From NCBI GenBank assembly GCA_000403295.2, contig KE159605.1, positions 2,006,193 to 2,070,192 of the forward strand: 64,000 bases of DNA, read 5' to 3'. Made by a program: the position numbers and the translations under genes. Below, piece after piece: positions 25,233 through 34,942 of this stretch; within the stretch, counting starts at the first letter, position 1, and the number at the start of each line of letters is the position of its first letter. The notes under the pieces were generated by a model that was not told the origin of the DNA, made no database searches, and worked only from the letters and a program-made list of their open reading frames with translations. Source of the stretch: Lachnospiraceae bacterium M18-1. Lineage in GTDB: Bacteria > Bacillota > Clostridia > Lachnospirales > Lachnospiraceae.

Positions 25233-27026
25233 TTATCTACATTCCAATATCCATTGTCGTAATTCCTCATACTCGACAACTTTTGCCTTGCAATATTCTA
25301 AATCTTTTTTTATTGAACTAACGGCCAATGCACTTGAAGGTAATATTAACACCAAATCGTCTTTTGAAAGAGAATTTGGATCTGGTTTTTTTATCAACTT
25401 ATCGTCTCCGTTTCGATCCCATAATTCTGTCGGAAATATGACTGTATCCATTAGCATTCCTATCACAATACCGGCATTTTTTCCTTTGGCCCCGTAGCCT
25501 ATTATACGATTGTATTTTTCATTACCAGCATGTAATCCTATCTTCTCTTGATTCATCGTCCCTCCACAGATCTCACATATTCTTTTATAAAATAATCTAT
25601 ATATTTCATCTGTCTTGGATTTGTCAATTATAAAACTCATTAAAATATCATCGTTATATATTTCTTGAAGATTATGCTTAATCATATTTTTGTATGGACT
25701 TAATTCTATATCATCTAATAATCCTCTTCTTGCAAACATCCATTTTGTAAATATCTTCAAAAAACTCTTAGTATAGCGCATAGCAGTGTCATAGTCATAC
25801 CATCTGAAAAAACGTAATTTCAAATCCTTATACACGTACCATAACGACATAAGCCACTCTGTCGGAGCTTTCGAATATGATGTCCTCCCTGGAGAAAAGC
25901 TTTGAAAATGATATACTTCATCGCTAAAATAAACTCTCTCGCACAATGTAAGCATTTTATATGTCATAGCCGTATCAAGTCTAAAATAGCATCCTCTAAT
26001 TTCATCATTCATATCTATCAAGTCATCGAAATACTGCTCTGTGACTTTCATATCCCATAATTTTCCCCACCATGTTCCTGACAATCTTCCGATAGCAAAT
26101 TCTTCCATAATATGATTTTGCGAAAAAGCATGGCATAAAGGATCACTATGATAAAACCAGAATTTATCCTTTCCATCAAATGATATGTCTTTTTTCATGA
26201 GATCAAATTCACTATCCGCAGCTATAGCCATTGTCCGTACTGCAACCATGTCCGTCTTATTTTTTTCCCCTACTTTTACAGCGTATTCAAGAAAACCTTC
26301 GCTATAATAGTCGTCCCCATCCAATTGACACCAATATTTTCCATAGAGATTATTTCTTATTGTTTTTATAAGTTTTAAATCTGTCCATACATAGTTACTG
26401 ACTAATCTGATAACTTTAACTCTTACATCCATTTGCTCATATTCTTTGGCAATTTCATATGAGCGGTCAGTCGCTCCATTAATAATAATTACATAAACAA
26501 AATTTCTATAGGTCTGCCTAAGGATGCTTTCGAAGCTTCTTCGGAGCAAATATTCTTCCGTGTTATAAATTATAGAAGTAATTGTAACAAGAGGAGATAT
26601 GATGACTGATTTTTCATAATCTATATCCTTGGATGCCTCTTTCAGATGATAACCATAATCCACAGGAACACTTTCTCTTTTATAAAAGGGTAAAATTATT
26701 CTGTCTTTTGCAACACCTATTTCCTTTAAAAACTCAACAATACTGGCATGTATATTTGGAGAAACCACAATATATTCACCTCTATATTGTTTCCTTAAAT
26801 TTTCAGGTGAAATAACAGGCTTCCCTTTAAAATATGTATTACTTCCCGCCTTCACGTCTACATAAAACTGTATTTTCGTTCCCATTGCGTTTAAGCATTT
26901 AGAAAAATATGAGCCATTTCCACCAATACCGTATACTATACATTTATCTATGTTTAACATGGATACTGCCTGACATAGTTTTTCCAAATCCGGCTCATAG
27001 ATATCATAAATCACATTTCTTTTCAT
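25233..27026 (-). CDS. Glycosyltransferase family 2 flanked by two NAD-like modules
   Basis: A 597-aa protein in three parts. An N-terminal module has IVYGIGGNGSYFSKCL near residue 32. A GT2 catalytic domain (about 145-400) has ITSIIYNTEEYLLRRSFESI, the DxD-like QLDGDDYYSEGF, and a later acidic segment. A C-terminal second module has IIGYGAKGKNAGIVIGM near 515. It would transfer a sugar from a nucleotide donor to the growing glycan on the cytoplasmic side. The double module is unusual. AT-rich like its neighbours. Confidence 0.78.
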   Translation of the reverse strand: MKRNVIYDIYEPDLEKLCQAVSMLNIDKCIVYGIGGNGSYFSKCLNAMGTKIQFYVDVKAGSNTYFKGKPVISPENLRKQYRGEYIVVSPNIHASIVEFLKEIGVAKDRIILPFYKRESVPVDYGYHLKEASKDIDYEKSVIISPLVTITSIIYNTEEYLLRRSFESILRQTYRNFVYVIIINGATDRSYEIAKEYEQMDVRVKVIRLVSNYVWTDLKLIKTIRNNLYGKYWCQLDGDDYYSEGFLEYAVKVGEKNKTDMVAVRTMAIAADSEFDLMKKDISFDGKDKFWFYHSDPLCHAFSQNHIMEEFAIGRLSGTWWGKLWDMKVTEQYFDDLIDMNDEIRGCYFRLDTAMTYKMLTLCERVYFSDEVYHFQSFSPGRTSYSKAPTEWLMSLWYVYKDLKLRFFRWYDYDTAMRYTKSFLKIFTKWMFARRGLLDDIELSPYKNMIKHNLQEIYNDDILMSFIIDKSKTDEIYRLFYKRICEICGGTMNQEKIGLHAGNEKYNRIIGYGAKGKNAGIVIGMLMDTVIFPTELWDRNGDDKLIKKPDPNSLSKDDLVLILPSSALAVSSIKKDLEYCKAKVVEYEELRQWILECR

Positions 27027-27104
27027 AATTTACCTCTCTTTTTATGCGTACAGCCATCAATTTAAAATAAAGCAGGAAACTGCAGGAAATAACCTACACA
27101 GCGG

Positions 27105-27791
27105 CTAAAACCTCAGTTCCCGTATATCCTGCAAAATCTCCCCATACGGCCTGTCCTTTCCAAACAAAAGAGTCGTCCCGAGGACAAAACCCTGCACTCC
27201 CTTAGGCGCAAACTCCAGAATCTTATCGGCGCTGCAGGCTCCGTCCCAATAGATCTCAAAATCCATATCCTCTTTCATGGAAAGCAGCTTCGTAATCTTC
27301 TCCCCTACATAGGAAAGATACATCTGTCCGGCGTTTCCCGGGTTCACGGACATCACAAGGACTTTCTTCACTATACGGAGCATCTCCATAACCGTCTCAA
27401 CAGAAGTTCCCGGATTGATGGCAATCCCCGGTATCATCCCAGAGTTGATGATGACCTGCAATGTAGTTGACGGATGGTATTCCGCTTCTGGATGGATATA
27501 TACGGTATCCCCTTTCCGGAGGTTTTTCAAAAATAACTTGATATTATTGATAGGATGTTCTATCATCAGATGTACGTCCAACGGCTTATCCGTAGCGCCG
27601 GCTATATAGCGCAGATCATTTAATGACATTGCAAAGTTCGGGACATAACGGCCATCCATGATGTCTATATGGAAGGAGTCGATCCCTCCCTCGTCCAGAT
27701 TTTTTACTTCCCTCTCCAGATTTCCATAATTGGCGCACATCATAGAGGCTGTAAGTTCAAAATGCCTCTTCTGTAAATTCTCCATGTACAT
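27105..27791 (-). CDS. rpe: Ribulose-phosphate 3-epimerase family protein
   Basis: A 228-aa TIM-barrel protein with the epimerase landmarks: ASMMCANYGNLEREV near the start, FHIDIMDGRYVPNFA (metal-binding His and Asp) near 40, VHLMIEHP near 73, VNPGNAGQMYL near 153, and a late DGAC segment where the usual DGGI lies. It interconverts ribulose-5-P and xylulose-5-P or a related pair. In this cluster it may supply a pentulose phosphate for a polyol-CDP donor made by the IspD/TarI-like enzyme. DGG is changed to DGA, so specificity may differ. Confidence 0.8.
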   Translation of the reverse strand: MYMENLQKRHFELTASMMCANYGNLEREVKNLDEGGIDSFHIDIMDGRYVPNFAMSLNDLRYIAGATDKPLDVHLMIEHPINNIKLFLKNLRKGDTVYIHPEAEYHPSTTLQVIINSGMIPGIAINPGTSVETVMEMLRIVKKVLVMSVNPGNAGQMYLSYVGEKITKLLSMKEDMDFEIYWDGACSADKILEFAPKGVQGFVLGTTLLFGKDRPYGEILQDIRELRF

Positions 27792-27862
27792 TTTCCTACC
27801 GTTCCTTCATTTTTGAATCCCCATCGGGCTGTTTTGCAGCAGGATGCCGCTTTGCTTTATTC

Positions 27863-28999
27863 TTACTTCGCGCTATATATGGTACTGTTGCTCCTGCACT
27901 CTTCAAAAAGGGCAATATAACACTCCGCTGCTTCTTCGTTTGCTTTCTTCATCTTTTCGTCAATCCACCCCTCATGAAACCAATGGACAGAATATGTATG
28001 TACTGTGCTGTTCAGCATTCCGGACATATAATCATAAGGCTGAAAGTAATCATAGGCATAAATATTCATTCCACAGATATTCTGAGTCGTACCGTCAACA
28101 ACATACCCTGCGTCCAGAGCAACCCGGGTGTCATAAAATCCGCAGGTATTTTTATTTATCCGACCGTCCTTATCAATAAAATCTATCGTTTTTCTCGCAT
28201 CGAGAAACCGTCTGATCATCGGGTTTCCTTTTACTGCCCCGCTTAAGCCCCCGAAGTTAACCGTCTGCCATTTTTCAACTCCGCAAAACGCCTCCTGGTA
28301 TCTGAGCTCCTCAATACTTCTCTTGATTTCCACATCCGTGTCCAGATAAAACCCTCCATGATGGTATAGGATATCAAGCCTTGCATAATCCGGCACAAAA
28401 CCATATGCTCCGGCTTCATATGCCTGCTTCATATAAGAATTTTCAGTAATATCATAGTTATCTTCATTCCATTCGATAATCTCATAGTCAGGGCAGAACC
28501 GTCTCCAACTGTCAAGGCATTTTTGCAATTCTTCGGGAACAGGCTTTCTTCCAAGCCACATATAATGAATTTTTTTCGGTATGGCGGGTTTTTCTAAAAG
28601 TTTCGGTTCTCCCTTGGACGGACTTGAACAAAAATTATAGATACACAGCATCGGCGTGATGTAGCACTCCATTTCTTCGGTACACTGCATTCCCTGAAGC
28701 TGTTCGATCACGTCTGGAAACCTGCTGATATTCAATAGGATCACTGTATTTTTCTTACACTTTTCTAAAAAAGACGGGGAATTTACAGGAACTGATCTGC
28801 CGAAAAGTTCAATTCTGCTCCCCCATTTAGCTTTATCATTGTCCAGATAACATCTGATGAATGGCAGAAGGCCATATTTTAATAATATCTGCGGCATTGT
28901 CACTTGTCCGAGCACACCCGCTCCAAACATGACAATCTCATGATGTCCCTCTCTGATCTTTTTATTTAATTCCTCAAATGAGCAGCACAGTAATTTCAT
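27863..28999 (-). CDS. NAD-like module fused to a GT32-type glycosyltransferase
   Basis: A 378-aa protein. The first 120 residues form a nucleotide-binding-like module (EIVMFGAGVLGQVTMPQIL). From about 140 the catalytic domain begins with IPKKIHYMWLG and has the DxD motif in HHGGFYLDTDVEI, preceded by PDYARLDILY. These are hallmarks of the GT32 / Gly_transf_sug family, which adds hexoses or HexNAc from nucleotide donors. It ends 72 bp before the epimerase gene. Sugar specificity is unknown. Confidence 0.8.
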   Translation of the reverse strand: MKLLCCSFEELNKKIREGHHEIVMFGAGVLGQVTMPQILLKYGLLPFIRCYLDNDKAKWGSRIELFGRSVPVNSPSFLEKCKKNTVILLNISRFPDVIEQLQGMQCTEEMECYITPMLCIYNFCSSPSKGEPKLLEKPAIPKKIHYMWLGRKPVPEELQKCLDSWRRFCPDYEIIEWNEDNYDITENSYMKQAYEAGAYGFVPDYARLDILYHHGGFYLDTDVEIKRSIEELRYQEAFCGVEKWQTVNFGGLSGAVKGNPMIRRFLDARKTIDFIDKDGRINKNTCGFYDTRVALDAGYVVDGTTQNICGMNIYAYDYFQPYDYMSGMLNSTVHTYSVHWFHEGWIDEKMKKANEEAAECYIALFEECRSNSTIYSAK

Positions 29000-29050
29000 T
29001 TATCCACTTCCTTGCTTTTCAGTACGGCTGCCGGGTAAATACGTTGTATC

Positions 29051-29995
29051 CTACCTTTTTACAACCAGTGTCAGACAATCTATCTCCGGTTCAACCCAAT
29101 CGACAATTCGCTGATCTTCTATTTCAAATCCGGCGCGATACGCCAGATAAGCAAAAATATTTTTACTCATAAAACTTCTCGATTCAGCCGCATTATCATA
29201 AGAAGCCTTATAATCTGAATCATTATTGGAATGATGAAAGAGTGCTTTCCCTCCCGGCCTGAGTATTCTGTATGTTTCTTTCAGGTAATTTGATATATCC
29301 AATAGTTCAAAATGCACCATGGAATCATAGGTGAACAGCGATGTATATTGCTCATTAGGAAGCGCCGACAGATCACATCCGTTGTTAACAACATAGGAAA
29401 TCTTATCCGTACCCGAAAATCTCATCCTGCACAGGTCTATGTTTTTTTCAAGGATATCAACCAATGTAATGTGGCCCGCAGAATTTATATAACGCGGCAC
29501 ATGTCTTCCTCTTCCACACGCCAGTTCCACTGTATTCTGCAAATCTAATCTGTCAAAAAGCCCGCGGCAAATGCCCCCGGCGCTCCAAAAGAAATCAAGC
29601 GCGCCCTCGCTTTCTGCAATTTCGAAGTATTGATCCATCGTGTCTATATGCGATATAGCACAAATCTCTCGTTCATAATCAATCCTTGGCATCAGATGCA
29701 GCTCGTCCACAAGCAATTTGTCCAGCCCTGCGTAAAATTCCTTTTTGTCGTTTTTCAACCGGCTCACGACCTCTTCCGCCTTCTCATTACGGACGGCAAC
29801 GATGAACGGAATCCCCATAGATACCGCCTCTTGATAGGAAACTACCGGTATGGCATCTATGTTTCTTATGAGCAAAGCATCACGGTCGCAAAAACATTGT
29901 ATTCGATTGTCCAGGTTATATCGCCGCAAAAGCTGAAGATATGCCCGTCCTTTATTTCCTGCCCCATATATGATAAACATCCTGTCTTCCATCAC
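29051..29995 (-). CDS. NAD-like module fused to a SAM-dependent methyltransferase
   Basis: A 314-aa fusion. The N-terminal third has MFIIYGAGNKGRAYLQLL. The rest is a class I methyltransferase with TVELACGRGRHVPRYI (SAM motif I), LVDILEKNID, and RILRPGGKALFHHSN (motif III). It may methylate a sugar hydroxyl or carboxyl in the glycan. Its start overlaps the stop of the CDP-glucose dehydratase gene by 4 bp, so they are co-translated. Confidence 0.75.
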   Translation of the reverse strand: MMEDRMFIIYGAGNKGRAYLQLLRRYNLDNRIQCFCDRDALLIRNIDAIPVVSYQEAVSMGIPFIVAVRNEKAEEVVSRLKNDKKEFYAGLDKLLVDELHLMPRIDYEREICAISHIDTMDQYFEIAESEGALDFFWSAGGICRGLFDRLDLQNTVELACGRGRHVPRYINSAGHITLVDILEKNIDLCRMRFSGTDKISYVVNNGCDLSALPNEQYTSLFTYDSMVHFELLDISNYLKETYRILRPGGKALFHHSNNDSDYKASYDNAAESRSFMSKNIFAYLAYRAGFEIEDQRIVDWVEPEIDCLTLVVKR

Positions 29996-31071
29996 AGTTT
30001 CCCTTCACTCAGGTATGCTTTTATCTGCCCTTCGGTAACGCCTGTCATATCTCCATCCTCAGAAAATGCTTTATACCAGCGCACTGTTTCTTTAATAGCC
30101 CGCTTTACATCCCATACAGGCCTCCATCCAAGCCTCGACTTTGCCTTTGACGTATCCAGTCTCAGCAGATTTGCCTCATGCGGTCCCTGGGTTTCGATTG
30201 CCTCCCACCTTGCCGCTTCTCCCCAGAATCCGCAAAAAAGATCACATACCTCGGATGTCTTGATGCAGTCTGAATATTCCGGACCCACATTATAATTTCC
30301 GGCAAGAGAACCGTCATCCATCTGCATCTTTGCAGCTAAGAGGTAAAAACTCACCGCTTCGAGAACATGCTGATATGGTCTTACTGAGTCCGGATTCCTC
30401 ACCGCAATCCCCTTGCCGGACACCGTATCCCTGTAGCAATCAGGAATAATACGAAAGCCGCTGAAATCTCCGCCCCCTATCACATTACCTGCCCTGCAGA
30501 CCGATACTGCGACGTCCCTTCCCGTAAAGAAGGATCTGACGTAAGAGGCTGTTACAAGCTCACTGCATGATTTACTGTTTGAATATGGATCAAAGCCATC
30601 CAGACGGTCCGTCTCCCTGTAGGGAAACTCCCACTCATTATTCCGATATACTTTATCCGTCGTAACGTTTATAAACGACCTTACAGAATCTGATTTTCGG
30701 ACGCATTCGCAAATATTGACCGTCCCCATGACATTGACATCGTATGTATACCTTGGATCTCTGTAGGAATCAATTACTATGGGTTGTGCCGCAAGATGAA
30801 ATACGATCTCCGGCTTTTCCTCATGAAAAGTATTTTGCACCTGTTCAAAATCACGGATATCAACGATGTACTCATGAATATTGCTTTCCTGATGCAAGAT
30901 CTCGTAAAGACTCGGATCTGTCGCCGGGCGAAGCGAAATACCGGTCACATCTGCGCCAAGGAGCAGGAGCATCTGTGTCATCCAGCTCCCCTTGAATCCG
31001 GTATTCCCCGTAATCAGAACTTTTTTGTTTCTATAAAAATTCTTCATATCACTTATACTCTTATCAATCAA
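29992..31071 (-). CDS. rfbG: CDP-glucose 4,6-dehydratase
   Basis: A 359-aa extended SDR. The NAD motif is ITGNTGFKGSW and the catalytic YxxxK lies in YSNSKSCSEL, preceded by TTDKVYRNNEW, a typical CDP-glucose dehydratase segment. It converts CDP-glucose to CDP-4-keto-6-deoxyglucose. It follows rfbH by 3 bp and stands in the order rfbF-rfbH-rfbG. The listed start would be TTG; an ATG eight codons in (at 31047) is an alternative, and neither has a strong ribosome site. Confidence 0.9.
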   Translation of the reverse strand: MIDKSISDMKNFYRNKKVLITGNTGFKGSWMTQMLLLLGADVTGISLRPATDPSLYEILHQESNIHEYIVDIRDFEQVQNTFHEEKPEIVFHLAAQPIVIDSYRDPRYTYDVNVMGTVNICECVRKSDSVRSFINVTTDKVYRNNEWEFPYRETDRLDGFDPYSNSKSCSELVTASYVRSFFTGRDVAVSVCRAGNVIGGGDFSGFRIIPDCYRDTVSGKGIAVRNPDSVRPYQHVLEAVSFYLLAAKMQMDDGSLAGNYNVGPEYSDCIKTSEVCDLFCGFWGEAARWEAIETQGPHEANLLRLDTSKAKSRLGWRPVWDVKRAIKETVRWYKAFSEDGDMTGVTEGQIKAYLSEGKL

Positions 31072-31074
31072 TCA

Positions 31075-32415
31075 TCATTGATCAACGGCTTCCTTGATTA
31101 TTTTTGACATATATTCCAGCTTTTCATCTGTCATCCCGGGATATACGCCCACCCAAAAAGAATCTCTCATAATACGATCTGTGTTCGCCAGATCTCTGGC
31201 AATGCGGTAGCCTATTCCCTTTTCCCTCATCCCATCAAAACAGGGATGCCTGATCAGATTCCCCGCAAAAAGCATTCTGGTCTGTATTCCATGTCCCTCT
31301 ATATAGGAAATCACTTTCCGCCTGTCCATACCCTCGCGGCATGTCATGAGAAACCCAAACCAGCTCGGCTCAGAGCCGGGACATTTTTCCGGGAAAATGA
31401 GCTTGTCTCCTATATCCGAAAGACTCGTATATAGTTTTTTGAAATTTTCCCTTCTCTTCTCTGTAAATCCTGGAAGCTTTTTTAGCTGCGCCGCGCCGAT
31501 TGCCGCCTGCATATCAGTAGCTTTCAGGTTGTACCCAAAATGCGAGTATACATATTTATGGTCATACCCCTCCGGCAGTTCCCCATATTGGCCGTCAAAG
31601 CGATGCCCGCAGCGGTTGTCTTCACCGGAATCACATACACAGTCTCTTCCCCAGTCCCGCATAGACCGGATAACCTTATGAAGAAGCGGGTTATTAGTAT
31701 AAACAGCCCCTCCCTCTCCCATGGTCATATGATGAGGAGGATAAAAGGATGATGTACCGATATCTCCGATTGTTCCGGTCAGCCTCTTTTCCCCGTTTAT
31801 CTCATAAACAGAACCAAGTGCATCACAATTGTCCTCTATCAGCCACAGATTATGCCTGTCGCAAAACTCCTTTACTGTTTTCAGATCGAATGGATTCCCC
31901 AGGGTATGCGCCGCCATCACGACCTTAGTTTTTTCCGACAGAGCTTCCTCCAACATAGCCGTATCAAGGTTGTACTGCGGAATTGTAATATCTATGAACA
32001 CGGGTATGACGCCATATTGAATGGCAGGAGATACTGTTGTCGGAAATCCCGCCGCAACCGTGATCATCTCATCCCCCGGCTTTAACCTTCTTTCCTTTAA
32101 AAGCGGTGATGTAAGAGCCATAAGGGCCAGCAGATTTGCAGATGATCCTGAATTTACCAACGAGCAGTATTTCACTCCAAGATACTCTGCAAAATTCTTC
32201 TCAAACTCTTTCGTATACCGGCCTGATGTCAGCCAAAATTCCAGCGCCGAATCCACCAGATTACATAACTCTTCTTCATCATAGACTCGTGATGCATAGG
32301 GAATACGGTCTCCCGGAGTATATGAATCGGTCTTTTGGTGGTGTAAATGGGCGTATTCTTTTACTTGAGCCAGTATATTATCTTTAATTTTTTGCTCATT
32401 AAATGGTTTTTGCAT
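31075..32415 (-). CDS. rfbH: CDP-4-keto-6-deoxyglucose 3-dehydrase (E1)
   Basis: A 446-aa PMP- and [2Fe-2S]-dependent dehydratase. The usual PLP lysine is replaced by His in FYPPHHMTMGEGG (His228/229), the mark of E1-type sugar dehydrases. Cluster cysteines follow the E1 spacing: Cys197, then Cys259-x-Cys261-x7-Cys269. It removes the C3 hydroxyl to give 3,6-dideoxy sugars, working with a reductase (E3) that is not seen in this window. The presence of rfbF, rfbG and a rfbJ-like SDR next door supports this branch. Confidence 0.92.
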   Translation of the reverse strand: MQKPFNEQKIKDNILAQVKEYAHLHHQKTDSYTPGDRIPYASRVYDEEELCNLVDSALEFWLTSGRYTKEFEKNFAEYLGVKYCSLVNSGSSANLLALMALTSPLLKERRLKPGDEMITVAAGFPTTVSPAIQYGVIPVFIDITIPQYNLDTAMLEEALSEKTKVVMAAHTLGNPFDLKTVKEFCDRHNLWLIEDNCDALGSVYEINGEKRLTGTIGDIGTSSFYPPHHMTMGEGGAVYTNNPLLHKVIRSMRDWGRDCVCDSGEDNRCGHRFDGQYGELPEGYDHKYVYSHFGYNLKATDMQAAIGAAQLKKLPGFTEKRRENFKKLYTSLSDIGDKLIFPEKCPGSEPSWFGFLMTCREGMDRRKVISYIEGHGIQTRMLFAGNLIRHPCFDGMREKGIGYRIARDLANTDRIMRDSFWVGVYPGMTDEKLEYMSKIIKEAVDQ

Positions 32416-32510
32416 CGTATTTCTCCTAAATGATAACTATTACTCTATAGTCTGAATCACTATAACTTCATATTGAATTTTTAACATTCATATTTACAGT
32501 AATTTGACAT

Positions 32511-33296
32511 TCATATTTTCCAAGGCGCATTGCTATCCCAAAGTTTCTCAAGATACTCTCTGTCATGTATATTATCCATGGGCGACCAGAACCCGGGATG
32601 CTTATATGCCGCTATCTGCCCGTCCGCTACAAGACGTTCAAACGGCCCTCTTTCAAGCATCTCGCGTCCATCCCCCAGATAATCAAATAACTTTCTATTT
32701 GCTACCATAAAACCTATATTTACATAGGACTGGCTCCTTCTTGCCTTTTCCTTGAAGCTATCTACATTGCCCTCTTGATCAATGCTGACCGCTCCAAACC
32801 TTCCCTCCGGGCGTGTTGTAGATATCGTAAGGATTTTCCCGCGCTCCCGGTGAAATCCAATCAGCTCCGTCAGATTGATATCCGCTACGCCGTCGCCGTA
32901 TGTAATCATAAATTCCTCATCTTCACCGATATATTTTTTTATTTTTAAAATGCGTCCGGCAGTCAGAGTCTCAAGCCCCGTATTGGCACATATCACCTTC
33001 CAGTTCTCAGTCTTCTCTTTATCCGTAATATCTTTTGTCTGTCCGTTCTCTTTAAGATGTGATAAGCTAAATTTCACAGATGCATGCTGTAATCCGTATC
33101 TGGCAAAATATCTTTTAATGTATTCGCCCTTATATCCGCAGCACACAATGAAGTCATGAAATCCATAGCTGCTGTAGATTTTCATGATATGCCAGAGGAT
33201 CGGATGTCCTCCGATCGTTACCAAAGGTTTGGGGCGCAGGGACGACTCTTCGCTTATCCTTGTCCCCTTTCCGCCTGCTAAAATCACAACTTTCAT
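32511..33296 (-). CDS. rfbF: Glucose-1-phosphate cytidylyltransferase
   Basis: A 261-aa nucleotidyltransferase with LAGGKGTRISEESSLRPKPLV at the N terminus, EEFMITYGDGVADINL near 130 and FWSPMDNIHDREYLEKLW at the end, all typical of RfbF. It makes CDP-glucose from CTP and glucose-1-P, the entry to the CDP-deoxyhexose branch. The start overlaps the stop of the paralogous gene upstream by 4 bp. The 95-bp gap to rfbH has no evident signal. Confidence 0.92.
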   Translation of the reverse strand: MKVVILAGGKGTRISEESSLRPKPLVTIGGHPILWHIMKIYSSYGFHDFIVCCGYKGEYIKRYFARYGLQHASVKFSLSHLKENGQTKDITDKEKTENWKVICANTGLETLTAGRILKIKKYIGEDEEFMITYGDGVADINLTELIGFHRERGKILTISTTRPEGRFGAVSIDQEGNVDSFKEKARRSQSYVNIGFMVANRKLFDYLGDGREMLERGPFERLVADGQIAAYKHPGFWSPMDNIHDREYLEKLWDSNAPWKI

Positions 33297-34030
33297 ACAA
33301 TCCCCATCCAGGGCGCTATCCCCTTATCCCACAATTTTTCCGCAGCCGCTTTATCTCTTAGTGTCTCTATTGTGTTGAAAAAACCTTCATGCCTATATAC
33401 TGCCGTGGACGACTGGGACAGCATGTCCTCTATATCTCCCCCGCAGCATTCGCCGGCAAAAGCCTCTTTTCCCACCATAAATACACCTGCACTTGTCCAC
33501 GCCTTGTCACTGCTCATCCATTCCGCTTCTTCCCTCATAAAATGCAAAGGCATCTTACGTCCGGACGGCCTTGCAACAGCAACCGTGATAGATTTTTCTT
33601 CTGTCCTGTGAACATCCTGCAGCCTTTCAAGCGAAATATCAGACAGACAGTCTCCGTAAGATATCAGAAACTCTTCCCCTGCTATATCCAATACTTTTTT
33701 TATACGCTCCACAGGCATGGTCTTTATACCTGTATCCACAACGGTAACAACCCAGTCCTCCGTATTTTTATCGAGAATCTTTACCGTATTGCTTCCTGTA
33801 TCTACCTGTATGTCGGACTGGTAGATGTAGAAATCCAGAAAGTAATCCTTGATCGAATCTATCTTATAACCGCCGCATACGATAAATTCTTTTATCCCGC
33901 ATAATGAAGCGTGCTTCATGATGTGCCACAGAAGCGGCCTCCCTCCTATGGAAAGCATGGGTTTCGGCATGCCTTCGGATTCTCCGCTGATCGTGCTTTT
34001 CTGGCCGCCTGCCAATATAATCATCTTCAT
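33293..34030 (-). CDS. Diverged RfbF-like nucleotidyltransferase paralogue
   Basis: A 245-aa relative of RfbF directly upstream of it. The nucleotide-binding signature is degraded: LAGGQKSTISGESEGMPKPM has STI where GTR is normal. The catalytic LISYGDCLSDISL still has the Asp, although GDG becomes GDC. Overall fold and end (FFNTIETLRDKAAAEKLWD) are kept. It may be an inactive regulatory subunit of RfbF or accept another sugar phosphate. It overlaps genes on both sides by 4 bp, so all three are co-translated. Confidence 0.75.
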   Translation of the reverse strand: MKMIILAGGQKSTISGESEGMPKPMLSIGGRPLLWHIMKHASLCGIKEFIVCGGYKIDSIKDYFLDFYIYQSDIQVDTGSNTVKILDKNTEDWVVTVVDTGIKTMPVERIKKVLDIAGEEFLISYGDCLSDISLERLQDVHRTEEKSITVAVARPSGRKMPLHFMREEAEWMSSDKAWTSAGVFMVGKEAFAGECCGGDIEDMLSQSSTAVYRHEGFFNTIETLRDKAAAEKLWDKGIAPWMGIV

Positions 34031-34929
34031 ATCTTTTCACCTGATCTTACCCACTCCGCAACATTTAACACCGCCTGGTCAAATCCCACCCGGGCGGAAT
34101 ATCCCGTATCTTTTTGAATTGCCGATATGTCATACCAATCAAACGAAAAACGCAGACCGTCGTCAGGACGGCAGCCTATCTTAAGCTCTGTGTCCACACT
34201 CAGAACTTCCTTTGTCCTTTCCAGGTATTCTTTCATAAGCATAGGACTGCCGCTCCCGATATAGTATTCCTGCTTTGTTAAGGCGCTTTCCCCAAGGAGC
34301 CTCAAGCCATACGCAATATCTTCCACTGCCGTAATGTCATACGGCTCCATTGCAGGTCCAAATTCCGGCGGCTCGCCCTTTAAAAGCCCGTTTATGGTAT
34401 AGGTCATCACCTGTTCTCTTTTGATATATCTTCCTATCGGCTGGAATATTGTTGCCCAGACAAATTCTATATCAAGCTTCCTCGCAAGCTTCAGGCACAT
34501 ATAATGGGAACTTTGCTTTGATAACAGATAAAAGTCAGCTTTCCTGTGCCCCGATTCTAAGACTACCTGGGGGACCAGATTCTCATACACCGTCCCCAGC
34601 GCTACAAACCTCCTGCACCCCACACGTTTTGCCGCTTTTAATGCAGCAACCGTCCGCGCGATATTCTTTGCCTGCAGCTCCTCATCATCCCGTCCGGCTC
34701 CGGTGGCTCCATCCCAGGCCAGATGATAAAACGTATCTGCGGGCGCCCCCGAAAAAGAATCGTAACCATCCATGCCGCACCACACGATATCGATATCCTT
34801 TTCCAGTCTCCCTGTATTCAGGCTGTCGTGCCTGGCCAGTCCCGTTACCCTGATATTGTTTCTTTTCAGTTCCCCGCAGAGATGTGTTCCTATAAAACCG
34901 GTTGCTCCGGTTACTATGGCTGATTTCAT
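34027..34929 (-). CDS. Extended SDR, CDP-dideoxysugar reductase/epimerase-like
   Basis: A 300-aa NAD(P)-dependent SDR with VTGATGFIGTHL at the N terminus and the YxxxK motif in FYLLSKQSSHY. Members beside rfbFGH include CDP-abequose and CDP-paratose synthases, which reduce the C4 ketone. This gene probably does a similar final step. The Thr/Ser-rich VALGTVYENL segment supplies the third catalytic residue. The product stereochemistry cannot be read from sequence. Confidence 0.75.
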   Translation of the reverse strand: MKSAIVTGATGFIGTHLCGELKRNNIRVTGLARHDSLNTGRLEKDIDIVWCGMDGYDSFSGAPADTFYHLAWDGATGAGRDDEELQAKNIARTVAALKAAKRVGCRRFVALGTVYENLVPQVVLESGHRKADFYLLSKQSSHYMCLKLARKLDIEFVWATIFQPIGRYIKREQVMTYTINGLLKGEPPEFGPAMEPYDITAVEDIAYGLRLLGESALTKQEYYIGSGSPMLMKEYLERTKEVLSVDTELKIGCRPDDGLRFSFDWYDISAIQKDTGYSARVGFDQAVLNVAEWVRSGEKI

Positions 34930-34942
34930 CTGTCTGTCACCT

